Shown here: piece after piece, positions 5,710 to 12,546 of the stretch
Layout: the number at the start of each line of letters is the position of its first letter
Position numbering within the stretch: the first letter of the stretch is position 1
Source: Patulibacter sp.
GTDB taxonomy: Bacteria > Actinomycetota > Thermoleophilia > Solirubrobacterales > Solirubrobacteraceae
NCBI GenBank assembly: GCA_031119595.1
Contig: JAVHXX010000070.1
Span: forward strand, 1-12,546
DNA: 12,546 nt
Direction: 5' to 3'
Program-made: the position numbers and the translations under genes
Notes under the pieces: model-generated
What the model was told of the DNA's origin: nothing
Database searches by the model: none
The model's input: the letters and a program-made list of their open reading frames with translations, nothing else

Positions 5710-8583
5710 CTACAGGTCAGGTGACAGCGCGGCGTCGAGTTGCCGGCGATTGCTGATCTGGAGCTTGCGGTAGGCGTTGCTGAGGTGGAAGCCGACGGCT
5801 TTGGGCGTGACGAAGAGCGCGTCGGCGATCTGACGGTTGGTGAGGCCTTCGGCGGCCAGTGAAGCGACGCGACGCTCTCCGGCCGTCAGGGAGTTCGGTC
5901 CGCGGGTGCGCACGCGGCGCGGTCTGCCTCCGGCGGCCAAGAGCTCTTGGCGCAGGACGCGCACGAGCGCGTGGGCTTCGCGTTCGGCTGCGAGATCGAG
6001 CGCGTGTCGGAGCAGTTCTTGCGCACGGGTTCGCTGGCGGGCCGCTCGCAGGAGCGCGCCCTGTGTCCCCAGGGCCCGGGCCTGTTCGAGGACGACGCCT
6101 CCGGTCTCTGCGACCGCCGCGGCTTCGGCCGCCAGGTCGATGCCCTCTGCTCCACCGACGACGATGGCCTGTGTGCGCAGCGCGAACGCCAGCGGTCGGG
6201 CCGCACCCCACCGGCGGGCATACTCGAGCTCCTCGGCGGCGTACGTTGCTGCTTCGTCCAGGTCGCCGAGCTGCCGAGCGGTCAACGCCGCCTCACCTCG
6301 CCATCGCTGCAGTGCGGGGTTGTTCGAGCCCAGGACATCGCGGATCAAGTGGCCGGCCATGAGGAATTGTTCCCGCGCTGCACGTGGGTCTCCGCTGGCG
6401 AACGCATGGCGTCCGCGGGCTGCGTAGAACCCGGACGCCATGGCTCCACCGGCCAGTTTGCGCTCGACCGGTTCGATCGTCTCGAGCAGGGCGGCGGCGT
6501 CGGTCAGCCGGTCCTGCCCGACGAGCACGCTGACGAGCGCGTCGACTGCGAGCGGCACGGTCGCTTCCCAGCCAAGCGCGCGCGCCTCGAGCGCCTCCTC
6601 CAGGTCACTTTCAGCCTCGCCGAGGCGACCCAGGTGCAGCAGGCACGTACCACGCGCCGTTCGCCACCCGGCATAGGCGAACGGCGACGCGCGCCGCCGC
6701 GCATCGTCGATGAGCGCATCGACGACTATCAGGGTCTCGTCGAGGGCTCCTGCGCGCAACATCGCCGAGGTCATCGGCCCCATCGCGGCCGGGTCGCCGG
6801 TGCTCTCGCGCAGATAAGTTCCGTCGGCCCACGCTTTGCGCGCGAGGCTTAGCGTGCGCTCACGGTCCTCACCCCGGACGAGTTCGGCTGCGGAGAGCCA
6901 CGCGAGCAGCTCACGCTCACCGTGCGTGCGCGCTGGCGTTTCACCGTCGACCATCCGGGAGGCACGCGCCGCCACCGCAGCACCGCCTCCTGGCGTCCAG
7001 AGGGCGGAGGCGTTCCAGGCGGCCTCGAGCTCGAGCACCAGTGATGCATCGGCGCGAGCACCACGCAGTTCCGCGAGCCCTGCGTCAGCCGCCTCGGCCG
7101 AGGGCGCCATCTCACCGCGTTGGTACCGTGCCCTGGAAAGCTCGAGCCAGAGCCGCGCCCGCCCGCCCGCATCTGGGGCCGCGCCGATCGCCGCCCGCAG
7201 GGCATCGTCGGCGTCGTCAGCGCCGGCGCGCACGGCAGCGAGGGCCGCCTCCTCAAGCACGGCGGGCCGGTCAGCGGGCCTCGGGGGCTCCACGAGCGCG
7301 CGGCGAAGGAGTCGCGCCGCTGCAGCGTGGCCCGCGAGCGCCGAGGCCTCTCGCGCCGCGGCGCGTAGCGCCTCCACCGCCCACTGCTCGTCCGCACTGG
7401 GCGCCAGGACGAGGTGTGAGGCGACCTCGTGCGAGGCCACTCGACCCAGCAGGATGCGCGCCGCCTCGCGGTGCAGCGCTCCGCGAGCCGCCTGTGCCAA
7501 GCGCTCGTATGCGGCTCGGCGCAACAGGGGGTGGCGGAAGCGCAGCGCCTCGCTGTCGTCGAAGAGCCCGGCATCCTGCAGCGCCGCGGCAGCACGCGAG
7601 GCCGCCTGGAGCTCAACGCCCGCGAGCTGTGCGGCTACCTGCAGTTCGGTGTCGACCGCGAGCACGGCCACGGCGGTGGCGAGCGCGGCGCACGCCGGTC
7701 CAAGACGGGCCAGCGTCGCTTCGACGCCGTGGACGACGGTTTCGGGGCCGATTGCCTGGACCGCGGCGACGTCGGCGTCGGTCCCTGCCACGCCTGCCGC
7801 GGCGAGCTCGCGCAGTAGCTCGCGCAACAGCAACGGATTCCCGCCCGTCTGTTCGAAGCAGGACCGCACGAACCCGTCACCGCGGCCGATCGACCCGCGC
7901 ACGAGCGTCTCGCTCGCCGCGACGCTCAGCGCGCGCGGCTGCACCACGCGAACGCCCGCGACCGCAGTGAGCTGAGCGAGGAGTTCTGCTTCGGCGCCCG
8001 GCTCCCGGGGCCGGGTGGCAGCGACGACTGCCAATGCCAGGTCGTCGACGCGGGTCGCGAGCCTGACCAACAGGCCGATCGACTGGGCGTCCGCCCAATG
8101 GAGGTCGTCAACGACCAGCACGAGCGGGCGCTCACTGCTCATGTTGATGACGACCCACTGCAGCGCGTGCACGAGCGAGGCCTCGCTGCCTGCGGCCAAA
8201 GCCTGCTCGACTGGCTGATTACCGAGCAACATCGGCGCCGCGAGTGCCGCGCTGCCCTCGAACAGCCGCGTGCGCTCGGCGACTGAGGCATCGCGGAGCC
8301 GGTGCTCGAGCAGCCTCAGGACGATCCCGAACGGGAACTCGCGCTCAAGGACGCTTCCGCTCGCGCGCAGCACCATCATCGCCCGCGCATGGGCCAGCTG
8401 CGCCGCCTCACCGAGCAGTCGTGTCTTGCCGATCCCGGCGTGCGCACGGACGAGCACGAAGCCCCCAGAACCCTCGCGAGCGGCAGCGATCGCGTGGGTC
8501 AATGCGCCAAGGTCCGCGTCGCGCTCGAGCAGCGGCCACTCGTCCACGCCATGCGGGACGCGAGGTCCCTCCGGAGTGTTCAT
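5710..8583 (-). CDS. LAL-type LuxR family transcriptional regulator with AAA ATPase domain
   Basis: A 957-residue cytoplasmic ATP-dependent transcription regulator of the large MalT-like (LAL) class. An AAA_16-type ATPase domain occupies about residues 15-330: Walker A region AHAGIGKT at 47-54, Walker B LVLVVDD at 154-160 followed by LHWAD. The central 500 residues are Ala/Leu/Arg-rich helices compatible with TPR-like repeats that sense a ligand or partner. The last 60 residues are a LuxR helix-turn-helix: LTAGERRVASLAAEGLTNRQ, then IADALFVTPKAVGFHLSNAY. ATG 8583 is chosen because GAGGGAG lies 3 nt upstream and LLERDADL starts the ATPase domain shortly after; the frame stays open upstream to 8895 without homologous sequence. 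The first Walker A glycine is alanine. It is transcribed away from the secreted-protein gene, sharing 93 bp, which makes that gene a plausible target. Frame and length are intact. Confidence 0.95.
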   Translation of the reverse strand: MNTPEGPRVPHGVDEWPLLERDADLGALTHAIAAAREGSGGFVLVRAHAGIGKTRLLGEAAQLAHARAMMVLRASGSVLEREFPFGIVLRLLEHRLRDASVAERTRLFEGSAALAAPMLLGNQPVEQALAAGSEASLVHALQWVVINMSSERPLVLVVDDLHWADAQSIGLLVRLATRVDDLALAVVAATRPREPGAEAELLAQLTAVAGVRVVQPRALSVAASETLVRGSIGRGDGFVRSCFEQTGGNPLLLRELLRELAAAGVAGTDADVAAVQAIGPETVVHGVEATLARLGPACAALATAVAVLAVDTELQVAAQLAGVELQAASRAAAALQDAGLFDDSEALRFRHPLLRRAAYERLAQAARGALHREAARILLGRVASHEVASHLVLAPSADEQWAVEALRAAAREASALAGHAAAARLLRRALVEPPRPADRPAVLEEAALAAVRAGADDADDALRAAIGAAPDAGGRARLWLELSRARYQRGEMAPSAEAADAGLAELRGARADASLVLELEAAWNASALWTPGGGAAVAARASRMVDGETPARTHGERELLAWLSAAELVRGEDRERTLSLARKAWADGTYLRESTGDPAAMGPMTSAMLRAGALDETLIVVDALIDDARRRASPFAYAGWRTARGTCLLHLGRLGEAESDLEEALEARALGWEATVPLAVDALVSVLVGQDRLTDAAALLETIEPVERKLAGGAMASGFYAARGRHAFASGDPRAAREQFLMAGHLIRDVLGSNNPALQRWRGEAALTARQLGDLDEAATYAAEELEYARRWGAARPLAFALRTQAIVVGGAEGIDLAAEAAAVAETGGVVLEQARALGTQGALLRAARQRTRAQELLRHALDLAAEREAHALVRVLRQELLAAGGRPRRVRTRGPNSLTAGERRVASLAAEGLTNRQIADALFVTPKAVGFHLSNAYRKLQISNRRQLDAALSPDL

Positions 8584-8676
8584 CGCTCCCTCTTCGAGAC
8601 GAGGGCCTGCGCGGGGCGGAGGTGCGACAAAAGCCTGGGCACTGATCCTAGTAAACAGATCGGTACTTTCGAGCGG
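8584..8676. promoter_or_regulatory. Divergent promoter region between LuxR regulator and secreted protein
   Basis: The 93 bp between the two divergent start codons must hold the minus-strand promoter and probably the plus-strand one. The minus-strand ribosome site GAGGGAG is clear; for the plus strand only a weak GAGCGG precedes ATG 8677. An inverted repeat AGTA-N10-TACT at 8650-8667 lies in an AT-richer patch and could be an operator for the LuxR protein or part of a promoter. No confident -35/-10 pair was found. Confidence 0.45.
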
Positions 8677-11600
8677 ATGAAGTCCCCCACTCGCTCCGGG
8701 GTGCCGCTCGGCGCGCTGCCCGCGCTGCTGCTCGCCCTGGTCCTCTTCGGCCTCACGCCGTCCGCCGGAGCTGCCGTCAACGCCACCGCCCCAGGCACCA
8801 CCCCGATTGTCGGCGTGCAGATCGCTTCCAGCGACCCGAGCCCGGCAGCCAACTCCCCGGTGACGTTCACCGCCAGCAGCTACAGCGACTGTCATGCGGA
8901 CTCATACACGTTTAGCGTTGACGGCGTGGGGCGACCGAAGCAGTCGTCTACTTCGATTTCGGCCACCTTCACGTCGACGGGCGATCACACGGTATCGGTG
9001 TCGGTCTCGCTGCAAACGACCGGTGGCCCGCCCGGCGACTGCGGCACGCAGTCAGGCCAGACGACGATTACCGTGGGGCCGGGCGTGTCGGGGACGATCA
9101 ACGTCGCGCCGGACCCGCCGCGTCCAGGTGAGGCGACGTCGGTGTCTGTGACGCAGTCGGGTGGCCTCGGTCAGCCGTACCACGGCTACCGCTGGACGGT
9201 CGACGGTGTCGCCGACCCGGCGGGCAACGACAACCGGACGTTCTCCCACGCCTTCACGGCGGGCGACCACACCGTCTCGGTCACGTTCTCCGACTCGCCG
9301 GATTCCGACAGCGGCCAGCCAGCCCACCAGGGCACCGTGACCCGCACGATCACCGCCGTGGTTCCCACACCGACGCCGACGCCCACCCCCGCGCCGACGC
9401 CCGCCCCCGGTGAGACGCCCGCTCCGCCAGCCCCGGCGCCCGCTGCGACGTCGGCGCCCGCGCCGTGCCTCCACACGGTCGCGTTCCAGCTGTCACAGTT
9501 CACGACCTCCGGCTGCTTCACACAGGTCGGTTCGAGCCCGGACCGGTGGACCACCACCGACCAGACCTCGCTCAACGGCATCTCGTTCGCCGACTCCGGC
9601 CAGCTCCTGACGATCACCGGGCCGACGACCAGCGACCCCGGCGGGCACGTGAAGTCCGACAGCGCTGCGATCCAGATCGATCGGTTCGTGCCGTTCTCCG
9701 GCAACATGGACTGGTCATTGCCCGCGGGCAAGGCGGGCGACGAAGGCGTCCTCAGCACCGTCACGGTGCCCGCCTTCACGCGCCTCTTCAAGCTCCGCGT
9801 CGCCGGTTCGATCGAAATCCATCTCGGTGAGACCGCGGCGGGCAAGTACTACGCGACCTTCCCGATGAACGTGGAACTCCCGCCCGCGTTCACCGCCGGG
9901 CCGTCCAAGTTCGCTGGCGGCGTGTCCGGTGCGGCGTCGATTCGCGTCGACGCCGACGGCATCCACTACGACGGCCTCAAGATCTCGGTGAACAATGTGT
10001 GGGTCGGCAAGCTGAAGGTGGCCTCCGCGTGTTTCTCCTACGTCCCGGCCGGCGGCCAAGCGATCTCGCCGTGCGCCGCCCCGGACCTCGACGGCCAGCC
10101 GTACCTCACCTGCGCGACCGATGCCACCACCGACCGCTTCGACGGCAGTGCGGTTGTCGAGCTGCCGACCGCGTCGAGCACACAGCTGGCAGCGTTCGGC
10201 GGCTTGGCTGGTGGCCAGGTCTCCAGTCTCGGTGGGTTCGTCGACAACCTCGGCACGGCAGTGCCGATTGTCCCCGGGGTGTTCCTCAACCGCCTCGGAT
10301 TCGGCCTCTGCCTTGCGCCACCGCCGCTGCAGCTGCGCGGCGACGTGGGCGTCACCGCGCTCGGCGGCAAGCTCACCGTGAACGGCCGCGTCGTCTACAC
10401 CGACGCGACCGACACGACCCCATGGAACATCAACGTCGGCGGAAACGTCGCGTTCAACGGCACGACGCTCGGTGACGCGTCCGTCGGCTTCAACGCGTGG
10501 GGCGACGTGAACTTCAACGTCAACGCCGGCGTCGACCTCGGCGACGTGGCCAGCATCACCGGCAACGTCGACGGCTGGATCGAACCGCGCAACAGCACGT
10601 TCAACGTGTCGGGAACGGTGCAGGGCTGCATCGACGGACTGCCCTGCGCCACGGCCAGCGGCCTGGTCTCTAGCACCGGGATCGCGGGCTGTCTGGATCT
10701 CGGTACCTACACGGTCGACCTGCCCGACTCGGCCTCGGAGGGTCCCTTCGGATTCGGCTCGGTGACGATCACGGTCCACCCGCACACGTTCAGCCTGAAG
10801 GGCGGCGTCGGCTACCGCTGGGGCGGCAGCGTCGATTTGCTTGGCAACTCGTGCGACTTCTCGCCGTACTCGGCGACGCGCAGCGCCATCGCGGCGAGAG
10901 CCGCTCGCGCAGCGCAGACATCCGCGGCGACGAGCCTCACCGAGCGCATCGCATCGGGCACCCAGGCCGTCGCCCTGCGAGTGCACGGCACCAACGGGCC
11001 TCCGAAGATCGTGCTCAGCGGCCCAGGCGGGACGACGATCACCTCACCCGCCACCGGGAGCGCAGCGCAGGAAAAGGGCAAGTACGTCCTGGCTGAGAAT
11101 CGGTCCGACGGCACCACGAGCGTGCTGCTGATCGACCCGGCCGCCGGTAACTGGACCGTCACGGCTGCGCCAGGAGCGACGTCGACCCCGACCACCATGG
11201 ACCGCTCGAACCTCGACGCGCCCGCCGTCCTGTTCGGACAGCAGCGCAAGGCCGGCAGAGGCCGCGAGATCGCCGTGCAGTACGCGCTGCCGGCCGGCGC
11301 TTCGCTGAGCCTCGCCGAGCGCGGCAAGGGCATCGGCCACACGATCAAGAGCTCGGTCCACGGCAAACGCTGCCGCGGCGTGGCCGCGCTCCCGGACGGG
11401 CGCCGCATGCTCTGCGCGCAGGTGAAGTTCACGCCCGGGCGCGGCCCGGGTGGGTCCCGTCAGATCCAGGCACTGGTCTCGCGCGACGGGATGCCGCTCG
11501 TCACCAAGACGATCGCGACGTTCCGCGTCCCGCGTGAGCGCCTCCCCTCTCGCCCGGGCAAGCTACGCGCTCGCCGCGTCGGTACCAGGGTCATCGTGGC

Positions 11601-11856
11601 GTTTCCGAAGATCAGCGGCGCCTCCCGGTTGACCGCGTCCGCCGTGGTGTCGGATGGGCGAGAGCTCAGCTTCGATCTCGCCCCGTCATGCCGTGCGCTG
11701 AGCATTCCCTCCGTGGGTCGCAACGCGTCGGTGAGTTTCAAGATCGCGGGAGTCCGGTACGACCTGCAGACCGGCAAGTACGCCGGCGTAAAACTGAAGA
11801 GCACGGCCAAGTCCGCAGGCCCGAAGGGTCCGTTGCCGAAGAAGACCTGCCGATAG
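8677..11856 (+). CDS. Large secreted PKD/Ig-like multidomain protein
   Basis: A 1059-residue predicted exported protein of unknown function. A Sec signal peptide covers residues 1 to about 32 (basic start, LPALLLALVLFGL core, cleavage near SAGA). Two PKD/Ig-like beta domains follow at about 44-136 and 137-228, each with a GDHTVSV strand. A Pro/Thr/Ala linker at about 229-262 (TPTPTPTPAPTPAPGETP) precedes a middle domain with alternating strands. About 549-720 is Gly/Asn/Val-rich and beta-repetitive (GGNVAFNG, GDVNFNVNAGVD, SITGNVDGW), suggesting a beta-solenoid or barrel-like stack. Beyond 767 is another beta domain, and about 956-1059 is fibronectin-III-like. I count 16 cysteines, an even number, consistent with disulfides outside the cell. 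No sortase signal, transmembrane anchor or catalytic motif is visible, so it is probably released or wall-associated. ATG 8677 is the start that exposes the signal peptide. Confidence 0.85.
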   Translation: MKSPTRSGVPLGALPALLLALVLFGLTPSAGAAVNATAPGTTPIVGVQIASSDPSPAANSPVTFTASSYSDCHADSYTFSVDGVGRPKQSSTSISATFTSTGDHTVSVSVSLQTTGGPPGDCGTQSGQTTITVGPGVSGTINVAPDPPRPGEATSVSVTQSGGLGQPYHGYRWTVDGVADPAGNDNRTFSHAFTAGDHTVSVTFSDSPDSDSGQPAHQGTVTRTITAVVPTPTPTPTPAPTPAPGETPAPPAPAPAATSAPAPCLHTVAFQLSQFTTSGCFTQVGSSPDRWTTTDQTSLNGISFADSGQLLTITGPTTSDPGGHVKSDSAAIQIDRFVPFSGNMDWSLPAGKAGDEGVLSTVTVPAFTRLFKLRVAGSIEIHLGETAAGKYYATFPMNVELPPAFTAGPSKFAGGVSGAASIRVDADGIHYDGLKISVNNVWVGKLKVASACFSYVPAGGQAISPCAAPDLDGQPYLTCATDATTDRFDGSAVVELPTASSTQLAAFGGLAGGQVSSLGGFVDNLGTAVPIVPGVFLNRLGFGLCLAPPPLQLRGDVGVTALGGKLTVNGRVVYTDATDTTPWNINVGGNVAFNGTTLGDASVGFNAWGDVNFNVNAGVDLGDVASITGNVDGWIEPRNSTFNVSGTVQGCIDGLPCATASGLVSSTGIAGCLDLGTYTVDLPDSASEGPFGFGSVTITVHPHTFSLKGGVGYRWGGSVDLLGNSCDFSPYSATRSAIAARAARAAQTSAATSLTERIASGTQAVALRVHGTNGPPKIVLSGPGGTTITSPATGSAAQEKGKYVLAENRSDGTTSVLLIDPAAGNWTVTAAPGATSTPTTMDRSNLDAPAVLFGQQRKAGRGREIAVQYALPAGASLSLAERGKGIGHTIKSSVHGKRCRGVAALPDGRRMLCAQVKFTPGRGPGGSRQIQALVSRDGMPLVTKTIATFRVPRERLPSRPGKLRARRVGTRVIVAFPKISGASRLTASAVVSDGRELSFDLAPSCRALSIPSVGRNASVSFKIAGVRYDLQTGKYAGVKLKSTAKSAGPKGPLPKKTCR

Positions 11857-11861
11857 GACAA

Positions 11862-11910
11862 CCGAAGTGCGTAGCGAGCTAAGTGCTGCGCACTAGCCAC
11901 GCAACTTCGG
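11862..11910 (+). terminator. Long imperfect hairpin terminator after the secreted-protein gene
   Basis: Beginning 6 bp after the stop, CCGAAGT-GCGT at 11862-11872 pairs with ACGC-A-ACTTCGG at 11899-11910 with one bulged base. Inside, GCTAAGTG pairs with CACTAGC with another bulge, around a CTGCG loop. The whole is a nested stem of about 49 bp. No strong T-run follows (only CTATTTA), so termination by structure is inferred. Confidence 0.7.
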
Positions 11911-12153
11911 AAGCTATTTACCGACGTAACCCACGGTGGGCGAAAGCCCGCGGTCAGATTGCCTGGCTGCGGGAGCAACAACTGGGCGTGGCAGCATCGC
12001 TTTGGTGTCAGCCTGGGTGGGGGCGCTGGCGTGGTCAGGTCCGCTCGATCTGCCGTGCCCGAGAGCGTCTGTCGGCGAGTCGGTCAGTGGGCTGCGAAGG
12101 TGGTGAGCGAGTGGACGTGATCGTCGGTGAGTCCGATGGTGTAGTCGGTTTGA
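11911..12153. other. Non-coding stretch or unrecognised gene remains
   Basis: About 240 bp without a supportable gene. A 99-residue plus-strand frame (11883-12182) begins inside the terminator hairpin and lacks family-like sequence. On the minus strand, the end of an open frame reads QTDYTIGLTDDHVHSLTTFA before a stop at 12084-12086; this looks more protein-like than its surroundings and may be the 3' end of a decayed gene, but I cannot name it. Confidence 0.35.
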
Positions 12154-12327
12154 GAGACGATCGTTGCCGCACCTTCATCTGACGGTCTTACGCAGCCGCT
12201 CGTGCGGGAAGGTGGCCGGCTCATCGACACGGACTGGGACACGGCGATGGGATTAATCGTCGAACGCGCGCAAGCGCTCCTGGAGCGGCCGGGCGGGGCG
12301 GGCCGCATCGGCTTCTACACCTCAGGT
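12154..12327 (+). pseudogene. Fragment of a molybdopterin-dependent oxidoreductase
   Basis: About 55 residues resembling the region just after the [4Fe-4S] motif in bis-MGD molybdopterin oxidoreductases (nitrate reductase/formate dehydrogenase-like large subunits): GLTQPLVREGGRLIDTDWD, then TAMGLIVERAQALLERPGG and GRIGFYTSG. In that family the next residues normally continue the cofactor-binding domain; here the similarity stops after YTSG. The upstream cysteine motif is missing too, because the same frame has a stop at 12151-12153. No start codon or ribosome site is apparent. It is therefore an internal fragment left by deletion or recombination. Assignment rests on remembered family pattern. 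Confidence 0.6.
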
Positions 12328-12439
12328 CGGACTGGAACGAGCGTCGTTAGTCAGGCGACGTTCAGGCCAAGCAATGCATTCTGGGAGTGCACCGGCGGCA
12401 GGCTCCGCATCTCATACGGACGCGGTTTCGGTCGTCGGA

Positions 12440-12546
12440 CTGGACATCATGCCGCTCCTGGGCGACGTCGACGTGTTGGGGTCGATGCATGTGCTACCCA
12501 TCGCGTCCCGCTCGCCGACGCACCGACCGTCTACAAGATGTTCCAG
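12440..12546 (+). pseudogene. C-terminal fragment of a zinc-dependent alcohol dehydrogenase, frame-broken, cut by window end
   Basis: The last part reads ATHRVPLADAPTVYKMFQ, the conserved C-terminal segment of zinc-dependent medium-chain dehydrogenases of the formaldehyde-dehydrogenase-like group, in which xTHR-PL-AP-xY-xF precedes a final KED-G-KVV stretch that would lie beyond the window. Immediately upstream, in a frame one base later, LDIMPLLGDVDVLGSMHV fits the preceding part of the same family. One base appears missing near 12493 (GTG-CT where GTG-GCT would join the frames). Further upstream I find no catalytic zinc ligands or Rossmann motif, and the molybdopterin oxidoreductase fragment ends about 110 bp before it. 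So only the end of the dehydrogenase gene is here, apparently as debris. Confidence 0.55.

Noticed and set aside
6836..7975. 379-residue plus-strand open frame antisense to the LuxR regulator
   Set aside because: Ser/Ala/Arg-rich low-complexity translation with no family pattern; it mirrors the Ala/Leu-rich helices of the real gene.
8302..8676. N-terminal extension of the secreted protein upstream of 8677
   Set aside because: It would be antisense to the regulator's start and would bury the signal peptide; ATG 8677 is much more plausible.
8584..8895. N-terminal extension of the LuxR regulator
   Set aside because: The extra 104 residues are antisense to the signal peptide and first domain of the divergent gene, and GAGGGAG marks ATG 8583.
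9715..10986. 423-residue open frame on the minus strand inside the secreted-protein gene
   Set aside because: It is antisense to a clear coding gene, is rich in Arg/Ala/Val with no motif, and is the kind of shadow frame expected from high GC.
1..12546. CRISPR array, integrase/transposase or toxin-antitoxin module
   Set aside because: No regularly spaced direct repeats, recombinase motifs or typical small paired genes were found on either strand.

Overview
This is a GC-rich window with actinobacterial coding style: GTG and ATG starts, strong G/C third positions, and long open antisense frames. The gene types (a LAL-type LuxR regulator, a secreted PKD-like protein with a Pro/Thr linker, a YetF-domain protein, small basic hypotheticals) would fit a soil actinobacterium such as a member of Thermoleophilia/Solirubrobacterales. 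That placement is inference; no marker gene is present.

Layout. (1) 11-2023, plus strand, closely spaced: a small basic protein, an extended SDR (NAD-dependent epimerase/dehydratase type), and a HAD phosphatase whose frame is broken by a 5-bp tandem duplication. (2) 2184-3197: a PfpI/DJ-1-type protein and a Nudix hydrolase whose 3' part lies one base out of frame. (3) 3298-4804: a single-pass membrane-anchored protein, a YetF (DUF421) membrane protein and an uncharacterised protein, linked by an 8-nt gap and a GTGA overlap; the third is also frame-disrupted. (4) 4810-5709, minus strand: the C-terminal part of an SDR without its NAD(P)-binding half, then a gene-poor stretch with several palindromes. 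(5) 5710-8583, minus strand: an intact 957-aa ATPase/LuxR regulator. (6) 8677-11856, plus strand, divergent from it: an intact 1059-aa secreted multidomain protein, closed by a long imperfect hairpin. (7) 11911-12546: gene debris, with a piece of a molybdopterin oxidoreductase followed by the C-terminal end of a zinc-dependent alcohol dehydrogenase, itself one base out of frame and running off the window.

How it fits together. The left part looks like two or three short operons of housekeeping or stress functions (sugar-nucleotide or lipid SDR, phosphatase, DJ-1-like stress protein, Nudix clean-up, membrane protein pair). The central pair, LAL regulator and secreted protein, shares a 93-bp divergent promoter region, which suggests but does not prove that the regulator controls the secreted protein.

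The most notable feature overall is the clustering of at least four frame breaks and two truncations in the flanks, while more than 6 kb of central coding sequence is uninterrupted. This could be real decay or base-call/assembly error; the sequence alone cannot decide. I see no CRISPR array, rRNA, tRNA, transposase, integrase or toxin-antitoxin pair. No clear new system is evident; the regulator/secreted-protein pair is the best candidate for undescribed biology.
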